Origin: Peptococcaceae bacterium BRH_c4b
Lineage (GTDB): Bacteria > Bacillota > Desulfotomaculia > Desulfotomaculales > Desulfocucumaceae
DNA length: 64,000 nt
Assembly: GCA_000961595.1 (NCBI GenBank)
Contig: LADO01000018.1
Span: forward strand, 1 to 64,000
Direction of reading: 5' to 3'
Below, piece after piece: positions 26,559 to 35,166 of this stretch. The notes beneath the pieces were generated by a model that did no database searches, was not told the DNA's origin, and saw nothing but the letters and a program-made list of their open reading frames with translations. Every line of letters begins with the position of its first letter. Positions within the stretch are counted from its first letter, which is position 1. Made by a program: the position numbers and the translations under genes.

Positions 26559-26740
26559 GGAAGGAATGTCTCCAATTGAGTCTTAATTGGTTCAATCATG
26601 GACATATTCTGCTGAATCATACACCTCCGTTCCGTGTGCGGGCATAAATATTCATATTAATAAGACGAGTGGGAAAAGATTTTTGTTGCACGTTCATAAT
26701 AAAAATTTCATATTTTGCCATGACCTGACCAAAAACAAAA

Positions 26741-26817
26741 ACGGGAGGCAGATCATGACTGATCCCTCCCGGAGAATAAAAAAGACAGTTCGTCCCGCTT
26801 TAGTAAACGGGACGGGA
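26741..26817 (-). terminator. Two consecutive minus-strand terminators
   Basis: Read on the minus strand: a CGTCCCG/CGGGACG stem (about 26791-26816) followed by a T-rich tract, then a CGGGAGG/CCTCCCG stem with GATCA-rich loop (about 26743-26772) followed by TTTTTGTTTTT. Both lie downstream of the livK-like remnant. Confidence 0.75.
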
Positions 26818-26832
26818 AAAATCAAGGTTTGT

Positions 26833-27843
26833 TTAAGGTGTTACTTGGGTGTAATATGAAAATATACCGTCATCTATTTGTATTATAGTTACAGGTTTTA
26901 ATGGATCGCCGTTGGCGTCAAAACTTACTTTGCCGGACAGGGTGGGGAAATCTTTAATATTCATCAGGGTCTCGTTGATTTTGACCGGATCGGCGGAATT
27001 TGCATTGGTCAGAGCCTGCAGTAGTATCTTTGTGGCGTCGTAGGACAGCGCGGCAATGGCATCAGGTTCCGTGCCGTATTTATTTTTATAACCGTCAACC
27101 CACTGCTGCATCTCGGGACGGGGGTCGTCCAGAGCAAAATGGTTGGTAAAATAGCCCCCCTCCAGGGCGTCCATGTCCAGGTTGTCGGAATTCCAGCCGT
27201 CGCTGCCTAAAAAGACCGCTTTCATGCCCTTTGCCCTGGCCTGTTTGGCTATATCACTTACTTTTAGATAATAATCGGGCAGGTAGATAAGGTCAGGTTT
27301 TAACCCTGCCATTTTGTCCAGTAGCGCAGAGAAATCCGTATCCGTGGACTGATATCCTTCGTAAAGCAGTAACTGGCTACTGTTTTTAGTGAAATAATCC
27401 CTGAATTTTTCAGCCAGTGCAAAAGAATAGTCATTGCCCTTATCGTATAGTACCGCGGCAGTTTTTAATTTAAGGTTTTCCATGGCAAATATAGCTGCGG
27501 CTGTTCCCTGGTAAGGGTCCACAAAGCAGGCCCGGTAAACGTAGTCTCTGTGGGCGCCGTTATTAACCGTCACTTTTTCTTTGCTGGCGGTGGGGGTAAT
27601 CATGGGTATTTTGTTTTGGCTGGCCACTTCCGCTACGGTTATGGCGCATTTTGAGGTAAGCGGGCCCACCAGGGCGCTGACCTTGTCGATGGTAATCAGT
27701 TTCTTAGCTGCAGCTGCGGCTTCCTGCGGGTCATTACGGTCATCGGCAGTGACAAATTCAATCTTGTAATCACCCGCTTTGTTATTGCTGTCTTCCACCG
27801 CCATCCGGAAGGCATTGAAAGCTATATTGCCATATGTACTCAA
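26833..27843 (-). pseudogene. 5'-truncated branched-chain amino-acid ABC binding protein (LivK-like)
   Basis: 336 codons of a periplasmic-binding-protein type I fold (GDLSTYGNIAFNAFRMAVED, SALVGPLTSKCAITVAEVAS, YVYRACFVDPYQGTAAA, LGSDGWNSD, LSYDATKILLQAL). These solute-binding proteins are usually about 380-390 residues with a signal peptide and the first beta strand. Here the match begins at SGDLSTYG, so about 45 residues are lost, and a TGA stop lies 14 codons upstream. A foreign short frame (27864-27938) with a good ribosome-binding site abuts it. No permease or ATPase genes accompany it. Confidence 0.78.
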
Positions 27844-27863
27844 GTCGCCGCTGGATGACGCCT

Positions 27864-27938
27864 CTAACTGTGGTCTTCACTTCGGACATCTCCCCAAAAC
27901 CTGTATAGCCTACCCAATAATTTTGTTAATTTAACCAT
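27864..27938 (-). pseudogene. 5' stub of an unidentified gene
   Basis: A 24-codon frame with AAGGAG 7 nt before its ATG (27936-27938). The product starts MVKLTKLLGRLYRFWG and stops at TAG where it meets the LivK-like remnant. It looks like the first part of another gene left by the deletion that removed the 5' end of the LivK-like gene. Confidence 0.4.
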
Positions 27939-27990
27939 TGACACCACTCCTTACCATTATTCTAACAAAACATGTGTTTGTGTCAATGGT
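27934..27990. promoter_or_regulatory. 11-bp inverted repeat around the start of the minus-strand unit
   Basis: Arms 27934-27944 and 27980-27990 are perfect 11-bp complements. Between them lie the ribosome-binding site of the stub gene and an AACAAAACATGTGTTTGT near-palindrome, suggesting an operator or a leader hairpin. Confidence 0.45.
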
Positions 27991-28248
27991 TTGTTCGTAT
28001 AATGTTTGTTGATAAATGTTTAGTTATATTTATCTATTTTGTAGCAGTTGCTAACCTCCTTAAAATAATAGTCATAACGACAAACAAAAACACTAATATA
28101 TAGACGTTTGAACAGGCTTTTTTGTTGCAATTTTTTAAGTAATCAATCTATCTGCCCATAATGCTTTGATTGACGGGCAATAATGAGATGATATAATTAT
28201 TGTTAATTATTGGAATTGGTTAAAACCGCAGTAGAAGGAGCGCTTGTT

Positions 28249-28678
28249 ATGTCTCAGCTCGTCCGGGCCGACGTTGAACTGATAGCCCAGAATAGCACTG
28301 AACGACTTTTCTCAGGTGGCCGGCGCTTATCTTTTTGGTTCTATTTTAGGGCCGTGCCGCTTTGATAGCGATGTGGATCTGGGAATTATACTGGAGCAAG
28401 GGATTAGGCCTGACAGTACCGAAGCATATAATCTGGAAGCGGATATTTCTATCTTGCTGACTCACATTGACGGACATATTTTTGACATAGTAATGGTTGA
28501 TTCGGACAAACCGCTTTTTGCATTTAAAATTATCAAGGGAAAACAAATATACTGTAAAAACCGGGAGCGGGTGTTGGATGTGGTTGAATTCGTAAGCAGG
28601 TGCTATGCGGATTTATATCCCAGGTACCGGCGGGCATTAGAAGAGGTTTTTAAAGAGGTGCTTATTGATGGGCATTGA
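28249..28678 (+). pseudogene. MNT-type nucleotidyltransferase with an internal frameshift
   Basis: A gene start with AAGGAGCG and ATG (28249) opens MSQLVRADVELIAQ. The catalytic part lies in another frame: VAGAYLFGSILG, then DSDVDLGIILE, the GSx10DxD nucleotidyltransferase motif, continuing to 28678. The two frames join only through a one-base shift between about 28285 and 28315. This is the antitoxin-type MNT partner of a HEPN toxin, and a HepT-like start follows with an 11-bp overlap. It is probably inactive unless a start near GTG 28316 is used. Confidence 0.75.
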
Positions 28679-28808
28679 TACGGAAAGAGTTTTGGCAAAA
28701 ACAGCTTTTATCCGTGAGCAGTTTGATGTGTCGGTTAGGTGGTATACAATGCCCGGATTATGGAAAAATGTTTGTAAACGGTGTAATAAACATCGAATGA
28801 ATTCTTGA
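28668..28808 (+). pseudogene. HepT-like (HEPN) toxin remnant
   Basis: 46 codons. The first 20 (GIDTERVLAKTAFIREQFD) resemble the N-terminal helix of HepT/DUF86 ribonuclease toxins. The rest is unrelated and the frame stops early, so the RX4HXY catalytic motif is missing. It overlaps the MNT gene end, as in intact MNT-HepT pairs. The module is decayed. Confidence 0.6.
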
Positions 28809-28860
28809 GCGCGTACACTGATTGAAATTATTCATGTTCTTATGAAAGGAAGCGAAAAAA

Positions 28861-29581
28861 TTGAATTACATGCTAATAATACTGTCCATCGGCTTATTAA
28901 TAACTGTACACGAACTGGGTCACCTTATCGCTGCCCTGCGCTGGGGCATACCTGTGAAAAGGTTCTCGGTGGGGTTCGGGCCCGCCCAGGCTTTTCGGTA
29001 TGAAACGGGGAGGGGTTGATTATTGCGTTTCTCTAATCCCCTTGGGCGGGTACGTACTGCCTGCTGTTGAGGATGAAGACGAATTTTTCGCTATACCGCC
29101 TGGAAAAAGAATTATTTTCGCCCTTGGCGGGCCGCTGGCCAATGTTGTTTTTGGTATTTTCCTGTTTTCCCTGGCCAATGTGCTTAAAGCCGGCCCTTCA
29201 TTATATGCCATATTTGTCCTGCCCTTTAAGCAGGTATCATATCTGATCGTGGCTATTGTGGGGACCATTCCCCAGCTATTTACCCATACTGACCAAATGT
29301 CGGGCATTGTGGGCATTGTGGCCCAGGGGGGAGATATAATCCGGTCCGGCTTTGCCAGTCTGGTGGTGTTTAATGCCTTTATGAGCATTAATTTCACCAT
29401 ATTCAACTTTCTACCCCTGCCGGTGCTGGACGGCGGCCAAGTTTTGCTTACCATGCTGGAGAAGATAAATCCCCGGTTGACAAAAATAAGAATACCCCTG
29501 GCCATAACCGGCTGGCTGGTGATGATTGCCCTGATGATTTATGTGACCACCCAGGATATTATCAGAATTACTGCTGCTTAG
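28861..29581 (+). pseudogene. Site-2 protease (RIP, M50 family) split by a frameshift
   Basis: The first frame (TTG 28861 to TGA 29017) encodes a membrane helix with the zinc motif HELGH and KRFSVGFGPA. The second frame (from 29000) continues with SLIPLGGYVLP, FALGGPLANVVFGIFLF and LPVLDGGQVLL, the other conserved M50 elements. The two join at an ACGGGGAGGGG tract near 29006-29016, where one extra G would explain the break. A complete product would be about 240 residues, without a PDZ domain. Either a pseudogene or a sequencing error in the G run. Confidence 0.82.
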
Positions 29582-29614
29582 CATATAAAATGAAACCATA
29601 AAGAAGGTACGGGG

Positions 29615-30583
29615 ATGAAAAGAGAATTCCTGGGTAGTAGCGACCCCAGAGTACTGATTGCCTATATAACGGTTTGTATAGTCTGGGGTTCGACTTATCT
29701 GGCCATCCGGGTGGGAGTGACCAACCTCCCGCCCGCTTTATTTGCGGGCATCAGGTTTATTATCGCCGGGCTGATTCTTCTAGCCTTCGCCAGGCTCAGG
29801 GGCATGAAGATGCCGGAAACATGGCGTGATGTAATGGTTTCGGCCATTGTAGGTATTTTTTTGCTGTTTGGCGGTAACGGCCTGGTGGTGTGGGCGGAAC
29901 AATGGATAACCTCCGGTTTGGCGGCTTTGCTGATAGCTACCGTTCCCCTTAATATGGCTATGCTGGATACGCTAATTCCCGGCGGCAGGGGCATCGACAG
30001 GCTGGGCTGGATTGGGCTGCTGGTGGGTTTTTCCGGGGTGGCGCTGCTAATGTCACCGGGCATTAAGGATGGCGGAAACAATTTAACCGGCCTGATAGGT
30101 ATCTTATCCGCTTCATTTTTATGGGCCTGCGGTTCGGTCTATTCTTCCCGCAGACAGGTTACTGGCTCAATTGTGTATAACATAGCCATACAATCCATGG
30201 CCGGAGGCCTTGCCCTTACTTTGACGGGGCTGCTGGCCGGCGAAACCGCGCTTTTCCATTTAAACACCGCCGGTATTGGCGCTTTGTTTTATTTGATCGT
30301 GTTTGGTTCCCTGGCCGGTTACAGTGCTTACATATTTATTCTAAAAGCTATGCCTCCTGCCAAAGCAGCCACCTATGCCTACGTCAACCCGGTGGTGGCA
30401 GTGTTCCTTGGTTATATTATCCTCGGTGAGCCGGTCACAATAAGAATGCTGGTCGCGGCTGTGGTTATCCTTGGCGGGGTGGTGCTGGTGCAGATGTCCA
30501 GGACGAAGAAAGCGGTGTTGGATGTTACGGAGGACACCGGTCTCGTCGAATTGACTACGGGTCCTGCCGGTCGGGGAAGCTGA
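29615..30583 (+). CDS. EamA/DMT-superfamily transporter
   Basis: 322 residues, about ten membrane segments in two EamA repeats (IVWGSTYLAIRVG early, GYSAYIFILKAMPPAKAATYAYVNPVVAVFLG late). Such proteins export metabolites or amino acids; the substrate cannot be told. The C-terminus carries a hydrophilic tail of about 25 residues. It follows the broken protease by 33 bp and has its own GGGG-ATG start context. Confidence 0.9.
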   Translation: MKREFLGSSDPRVLIAYITVCIVWGSTYLAIRVGVTNLPPALFAGIRFIIAGLILLAFARLRGMKMPETWRDVMVSAIVGIFLLFGGNGLVVWAEQWITSGLAALLIATVPLNMAMLDTLIPGGRGIDRLGWIGLLVGFSGVALLMSPGIKDGGNNLTGLIGILSASFLWACGSVYSSRRQVTGSIVYNIAIQSMAGGLALTLTGLLAGETALFHLNTAGIGALFYLIVFGSLAGYSAYIFILKAMPPAKAATYAYVNPVVAVFLGYIILGEPVTIRMLVAAVVILGGVVLVQMSRTKKAVLDVTEDTGLVELTTGPAGRGS

Positions 30584-30705
30584 CAACTAAACAACTAATT
30601 GTATGTATATTTCAGATGGGTGCCTTAGTCCACGAGTTTAAACGACAACAACTCGTTTTCACAGCAAAGATAAGCATGGCATATTTCTATGACATAATGT
30701 TTTGC

Positions 30706-30735
30706 GACCGTCCAGATCCCGGGACGGTCTTTTGT
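30706..30735 (+). terminator. Terminator after the EamA gene
   Basis: An 8-bp stem GACCGTCC/GGACGGTC (30706-30713 with 30722-30729) followed by TTTTGTT. It again contains the CCGTCC motif. Confidence 0.8.
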
Positions 30736-30790
30736 TAGGAGCACATCTGTTGTTCATTTTGTGCAACATTAAAACTGCGGGGGCGAGTAT

Positions 30791-31672
30791 ATGAAAAAGA
30801 TATTTTTTATTATGATTGTATATGTGTTAGCCTGTATTGGTTGTTATATCCTGCTGGAAAAGGATAAAATCGTTGCAACTCAATATCTTAACAGCAAGAG
30901 ATACAGGATTATCGCTTATGCAGGTAACTTAAAATTTAAACTGACCGAGGACATGTTAATCAAATCACCTCATATGGGCGGCTGGGTCGTACAAAATGAA
31001 GAACCTAACAAATACATTGGTAAAACAGTCGATGTTGAAAAATTCCTTGTAACCAATCATCCCCTGGATAAGTGGGAATCAAAAGCAAGAATAAGAGACA
31101 TAAGGTCAAAGGGAAAGACCAAGCTCGTCGTATGGATTGTTGATGGTAAGGCAATTGGAGGGTTATCCGCGCCGTTTTTGGGTAAAGAATCGTTGATTGG
31201 GGCAATCTGGTCCCTGGATGGAAAAACATTCAAGGAAATTCATCCTGACTTGGATTATTATGAGTTCAGAGCTTACTGGATTAGCAGATTTTATAAGCCA
31301 CCGGTTTATAACGATGAAAATTCTCTAACCTTCCAAAATGATTATGACGCGTTAAAAAAAGAATTGATCTATGCCCGCATCATTGTTGAGGAAAGTGATG
31401 GCACAAGTAAAACCGTCAGGATAATTAGAGATAAGGGGCGCTTGGTTCAAATGGTCCGGGAATTTGACAGGCTGAATTCCAGGGCCATAACAAAGGAAAA
31501 ATATCCTGAACCGGACGAGTTTACCACATATACTATCAACATCTGGAGAGAAGGGACTTCTAAGAGTTATATTGTGTTAAATTATAATTCAACCTTTTAC
31601 TACGAGGAAAGACCCATAATGATTGTAAAAAGGATGCCTGACAGTCTTATAGAACTGCTTGGATTTAGATGA
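30791..31672 (+). CDS. Hypothetical membrane-anchored or secreted protein
   Basis: 293 residues with GGGGGCG before the ATG. An N-terminal hydrophobic helix (residues 3-22, FFIMIVYVLACIGCYIL) looks like an anchor or an uncleaved signal. The rest is soluble, charged and rich in Lys and Tyr. I recognise no domain. Codon use is more AT-rich than the neighbouring housekeeping block, which fits an accessory gene. Confidence 0.65.
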   Translation: MKKIFFIMIVYVLACIGCYILLEKDKIVATQYLNSKRYRIIAYAGNLKFKLTEDMLIKSPHMGGWVVQNEEPNKYIGKTVDVEKFLVTNHPLDKWESKARIRDIRSKGKTKLVVWIVDGKAIGGLSAPFLGKESLIGAIWSLDGKTFKEIHPDLDYYEFRAYWISRFYKPPVYNDENSLTFQNDYDALKKELIYARIIVEESDGTSKTVRIIRDKGRLVQMVREFDRLNSRAITKEKYPEPDEFTTYTINIWREGTSKSYIVLNYNSTFYYEERPIMIVKRMPDSLIELLGFR

Positions 31673-31826
31673 TTTTAACAATTTCAAAATTAATGTTTTG
31701 ATAATTGGTCCAATATCATAAAACATTCTACAAACTTCTTTGAAATTAGCTGGAATGTCTTGGTGCTTTTTGATATATTTACATCATATACGTTAAACAG
31801 TAATAATACTCCGGGAGGGGATGTGT

Positions 31827-32042
31827 TTGTTTAATCCTGCCAGAACAGTTAAAATACGCAAGAAAAGGCTATCTACAAATCTGCTGGTTAATCAAGTGTA
31901 TTCCAAGGAACACCTTATCGGCGAATTGCAAACACTCACGGAGGAGATCAGAAAGCGGTCAGAGGATCATTTTCTGGTTAGATTCAACATTATGCCGTGC
32001 CTGAATATAGAGCTTACATCTTACGAGGAGATTGGGAAGTAA
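31827..32042 (+). CDS. Small basic hypothetical protein
   Basis: 71 residues from TTG 31827, where GGGAGGGG is correctly spaced; an in-frame ATG at 31821 is too close to the site. The N-terminus is basic (RTVKIRKKRLS) and the middle helical (EHLIGELQTLTEEIRKR). No family is recognised. It stands alone. Confidence 0.5.
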   Translation: MFNPARTVKIRKKRLSTNLLVNQVYSKEHLIGELQTLTEEIRKRSEDHFLVRFNIMPCLNIELTSYEEIGK

Positions 32043-32161
32043 AGAATGAAGTTATTAACGATGCCTGGGGATGACGCACCGGTTGTTTTATTGTTTTCAT
32101 CATAGATTGTGCCAGTATGGGCATTGGGGTTTAGTGCGGGGTGAAGAACCGATAGTTCTGA

Positions 32162-32182
32162 GGGGCGGTAGCCCCTTTTTTT
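32162..32182 (+). terminator. Terminator upstream of asp23
   Basis: A GGGGC/GCCCC stem with a GGTA loop, followed by seven T. Confidence 0.75.
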
Positions 32183-32330
32183 GTCTGTGAGCGGCTATAT
32201 GATGGCAGGTAAGGTTTTAGCAATGAAGGAATCTTAGTAATGACGCAGGTTGCGGCGTTATTTTTATTCTGTTATAATATATGGACAGCCTTTGCAGGTA
32301 AAATATAGAAAAATAATGGGAGGCGAAAAG

Positions 32331-32732
32331 ATGAATGGTAACGATGTCGTAATCCGGGAAGAACATACCAATCTCGGTTCGATTAGAATAGCTGATGAAG
32401 TAGTAAAAATAATCGCGGGGCTGGCCGCTACCGAAGTGCCCGGTGTTGCCGGCATGAGCGGCGGCGTGGTGGGCGGCATCACCGAGATGCTGGGCCGCAA
32501 AAACCTCTCCAAGGGGGTTAAGGTGGAGGTTGGCGAAAAGGAAGCAGCGGTGGACATGTTTGTAATCGTTGATTTCGGTTCACGCATACCAGATGTGGCT
32601 GCCAAGATACAGGAAAGCGTAAAAAAAGCCATCGAATCAATGACCGGGCTGACCGTGGTGGAAGTTAATGTTAATATCCAGGGGGTTACCTTTTCCCAGG
32701 AGCCAAGGGATGAGGAACACAGGGTAAAATAA
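32331..32732 (+). CDS. Asp23/Gls24 family envelope stress protein
   Basis: 133 residues from the ATG at 32331 with GGGAGG upstream. It is a typical Asp23 domain (LGSIRIADEVVKIIAGLAATEVPGV, then VDMFVIVDFGSRIPDVAAKIQESVK, VVEVNVNIQGV). Asp23 proteins sit at the cytosolic face of the membrane through AmaP and affect cell-wall homeostasis. amaP and a DUF2273 gene follow, completing the usual module before nusB. It is probably cytosolic and abundant. Confidence 0.92.
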   Translation: MNGNDVVIREEHTNLGSIRIADEVVKIIAGLAATEVPGVAGMSGGVVGGITEMLGRKNLSKGVKVEVGEKEAAVDMFVIVDFGSRIPDVAAKIQESVKKAIESMTGLTVVEVNVNIQGVTFSQEPRDEEHRVK

Positions 32733-32814
32733 CAGACCAGCTGTAAAACGCATATGAGCAGGTTTGCGTAAGCAAAGTTTGTGAGACTATTCCTAAGGCT
32801 CGGGTGTCATATAA

Positions 32815-32883
32815 AGGCCGTTCAAAAGCAAGCATGGCGCGAACGGCGAGACTGACAAAGTCAGGTGCAGTTTTGGGAGCGGC
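32815..32883 (-). repeat. Short copy of the GGCCGTT inverted-repeat element
   Basis: This matches the reverse complement of both ends of the 121-bp element at 45345-45465 (AGGCCGTTCAAAA, CAAGCATGGCGC, CTGACAAAGTCAGG, GCAGTTTT), but the central part with the GTACTTCCAGTAC hairpin is absent. It lies between asp23 and amaP. Confidence 0.7.
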
Positions 32884-32903
32884 ATCCTGGGGGGTAGATT
32901 TTT

Positions 32904-33434
32904 ATGAATCCTTTCGACCGGGTTTTAATGGTGGTTTATGCTCTAATTACAACTATATTATTGGTATTTTCCGTACTGCTGCTTGTAGGCTGGCAGCTAT
33001 TGGCGTCAATTTTACTGGATATATACAGCCGCCCATTTTTCATAGAGACCATTTTTGTGCTGATAGGACTTTATATTTTGGTGGGACTCAGGTTTATCTG
33101 GTTTGGCATCCGTCCTGCAGCCAAACAGGCTGTAGTTAGTGATGGGAAACTGGGACAGGTGCGCATAGCCCTAACGGCCATTGAAGATTTGGTGGATAAA
33201 ATTGTCTCCCAGAACAGCGGGATCAAAGAAGTTAAATCAAAGGTTGTCAGAGTTCCCGAGGGAGTTGGCATTAATGTAAAGGCCTCGGTGACACCGGATG
33301 TACAGATTCCGCAAATATCTGAAATTATTCAGCAACAGGTCCGGGAAAGTGTGCTGGAGGTTACCGGTATGCCGGTGCAGGATGTGCGGATACTGGTAAA
33401 CAGTATAACAGCCCATAAACCTCGGGTGGAATAG
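32904..33434 (+). CDS. amaP: Alkaline shock membrane-anchor protein AmaP
   Basis: 176 residues. Two membrane helices (about 6-34 and 43-67) form a hairpin, and the remaining 105 residues are a cytosolic Asp23-like domain (QVRIALTAIEDLVDKIVSQ, VQIPQISEIIQQQVRESV). It anchors Asp23 proteins to the membrane. The start is ATG after GGGGGG. It is followed 12 bp later by the DUF2273 gene. Confidence 0.92.
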   Translation: MNPFDRVLMVVYALITTILLVFSVLLLVGWQLLASILLDIYSRPFFIETIFVLIGLYILVGLRFIWFGIRPAAKQAVVSDGKLGQVRIALTAIEDLVDKIVSQNSGIKEVKSKVVRVPEGVGINVKASVTPDVQIPQISEIIQQQVRESVLEVTGMPVQDVRILVNSITAHKPRVE

Positions 33435-33446
33435 AGGAGGCCGTGC

Positions 33447-33665
33447 ATGGATCTCCGTTTGATACTGGAGCTTATTGAAAAAAACCGCGGCAAGGTTGCA
33501 GGCGTGGCGCTGGGGCTTATATTCGGCTGGTTCGCCATAACCTACGGGGTTATTAAAGCCATATTCGTATCGTTATGTGTTATTGCCGGGTATTACATCG
33601 GTAAAAAGTTGGATGAACAGGTTGGTTTTAAGGACATACTTTCCGGGTGGTTCAGGGAAAAATAG
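33447..33665 (+). CDS. DUF2273 small membrane protein
   Basis: 72 residues with a GAGGAGG site. Two close hydrophobic helices (residues 17-34 and 35-50) and a conserved GLIFGWFAITYG stretch. This family is nearly always next to AmaP/Asp23. The function is unknown; it is probably part of the same membrane assembly. Confidence 0.88.
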   Translation: MDLRLILELIEKNRGKVAGVALGLIFGWFAITYGVIKAIFVSLCVIAGYYIGKKLDEQVGFKDILSGWFREK

Positions 33666-33691
33666 CGACAAAGGCGCTACGGAGGTAATCT

Positions 33692-34141
33692 ATGGGCAGG
33701 AGACAGTCGCGGGAGGTTGCCCTGCAAGCACTTTTTCAGGTGGATGTGGGCAAGGCGGACCCGGAATATGCCGTAAATTATCTGGCCCTGGACGGTGGGG
33801 CCAGAAAGGATGACATTGATTTTGCCAGGGAACTGGTTATGGGCACCCTGGCTAATCTCCAGGAGATCGATCGTATCATTGCTTTATTCAGCAAGGACTG
33901 GCAGATGGAGCGCATGGCCCGGGTGGATCGCAATATTATGCGCATTTCCGTTTACGAGCTAATGCACAGGGACGATATACCTCCGGGCGTCTCGGTTAAC
34001 GAGGCGGTGGAACTGGCCAAGTTGTTCGGCGGTGAGGATTCGGCTAAGTTCGTGAACGGCATATTGGGCCAAGTGGTTACATTGCCCGGGGCCACCGGGG
34101 ATAAAGAAGATAGTGAAGTTGTACAGAGAACTGAAACATAG
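33692..34141 (+). CDS. nusB: Transcription antitermination factor NusB
   Basis: 149 residues. All-helical RNA-binding protein that works with NusE (S10) at boxA in rRNA antitermination. Motifs: RRQSREVALQALFQVD at the N-terminus, MARVDRNIMRISVYELMHR, and PPGVSVNEAVELAKLFG with KFVNGILGQV. The length is normal. The end of the gene overlaps its terminator. Confidence 0.94.
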   Translation: MGRRQSREVALQALFQVDVGKADPEYAVNYLALDGGARKDDIDFARELVMGTLANLQEIDRIIALFSKDWQMERMARVDRNIMRISVYELMHRDDIPPGVSVNEAVELAKLFGGEDSAKFVNGILGQVVTLPGATGDKEDSEVVQRTET

Positions 34142-34155
34142 CAGTTCTCTTTTTT
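34125..34155 (+). terminator. Terminator overlapping the nusB 3' end
   Basis: A perfect 9-bp stem AGAGAACTG/CAGTTCTCT (34125-34133 with 34142-34150) followed by a T run. The left arm lies in the last codons of nusB. Confidence 0.88.
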
Positions 34156-34320
34156 ACGCGTTTACGTTTAATTATTTTTTCTGATAAAATGAATATTCCG
34201 TTTTGATATAAAATTTTGTCCATTATATGCTTTCGGGCAGGAATCGAGCCTGTTTTCGAGAAATAATAAGTTTAATATTTTATAAATATCAGAGGGATTT
34301 AGGGAGGGAGAAGGTTTTCT

Positions 34321-35166
34321 ATGTTCAAAATCTTGGAGAAAGAAGTATTCTCTCCGATCATCAAGCTAATGGTAGTCGAGGCTCCGAAGGTGGCCAAAAG
34401 TTGCCAGGCCGGGCAGTTTATCATTCTTCGGATCCACGAGGAAGGCGAAAGAATTCCGCTTACCATTGCTGATTTTGACCGAGAGAGAGGCACCATCACC
34501 ATCGTGTTCCAGGAGGTGGGTAAAACCACCGTGCAACTTGGCAGGATGGAGGCCGGCGACTATATCAAGGATTTCGTAGGCCCGCTGGGAGAGGCCACCC
34601 ATATTGAGAAACTGGGCAATGTGCTGGTGGTTGGCGGCGGCGTAGGTGTGGCACCTGTTCATCCTATCGCCAGGGCTCTGAAGGAAGCCGGTAACCATGT
34701 CATCGGAATTATAGGGTCCCGCACCAAGGATCTCCTTTTCTGGGAGGATAAAATGAGGGCTGCCTGCAGTGAACTGCTGGTTACCACCGATGACGGCTCC
34801 TATGTCCGCAAGGGATTTGTAACTGACGTTATGAAAGAGGTTATTGAGGCCAAAGGCAAGGAAAACATTCCCCTTTGCATAGCCATCGGCCCGCAGCCCA
34901 TGATGCGCGCCTGCAGCAACCTTACCAAAGAATACGGCATCAAGACCATCGTCAGCCTGAACGCCCTGATGGTGGACGGTACCGGCATGTGCGGCTGCTG
35001 CCGGGTATCGGTAGGCGGCGAAACCAAATTTGTCTGTGTGGATGGCCCTGATTTCGATGCACACCAGGTGGACTGGCTGGAACTGGGGCGCCGGGGTGCC
35101 TATTTCCGTGCGGAAGAGAATAAGGCTACAGAGCATCATACCTGCAAGTGCGGAGGTGGTAAATAA
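34321..35166 (+). CDS. nfnA: NADH-dependent ferredoxin:NADP+ oxidoreductase, small subunit NfnA
   Basis: 281 residues. A ferredoxin-NADP reductase-like FAD/NAD-binding domain (IPLTIADFDRERG, GGGVGVAPVHPIARALKEAG) with a C-terminal [2Fe-2S] cysteine set beginning Cys224, Cys226, Cys227 (GMCGCCRVS), then VCVDGPDFDAH. It forms the electron-bifurcating NfnAB complex with the next gene, coupling reduced ferredoxin plus NADH to NADP+ reduction. The TAA and ATG of the two genes overlap by one base. Sulfide dehydrogenase subunit SudB is an older name for the same family. Confidence 0.92.
   Translation: MFKILEKEVFSPIIKLMVVEAPKVAKSCQAGQFIILRIHEEGERIPLTIADFDRERGTITIVFQEVGKTTVQLGRMEAGDYIKDFVGPLGEATHIEKLGNVLVVGGGVGVAPVHPIARALKEAGNHVIGIIGSRTKDLLFWEDKMRAACSELLVTTDDGSYVRKGFVTDVMKEVIEAKGKENIPLCIAIGPQPMMRACSNLTKEYGIKTIVSLNALMVDGTGMCGCCRVSVGGETKFVCVDGPDFDAHQVDWLELGRRGAYFRAEENKATEHHTCKCGGGK

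Noticed and set aside
32804-33139. 111-codon frame overlapping amaP
   Set aside because: It translates the repeat element and then the shadow frame of amaP.
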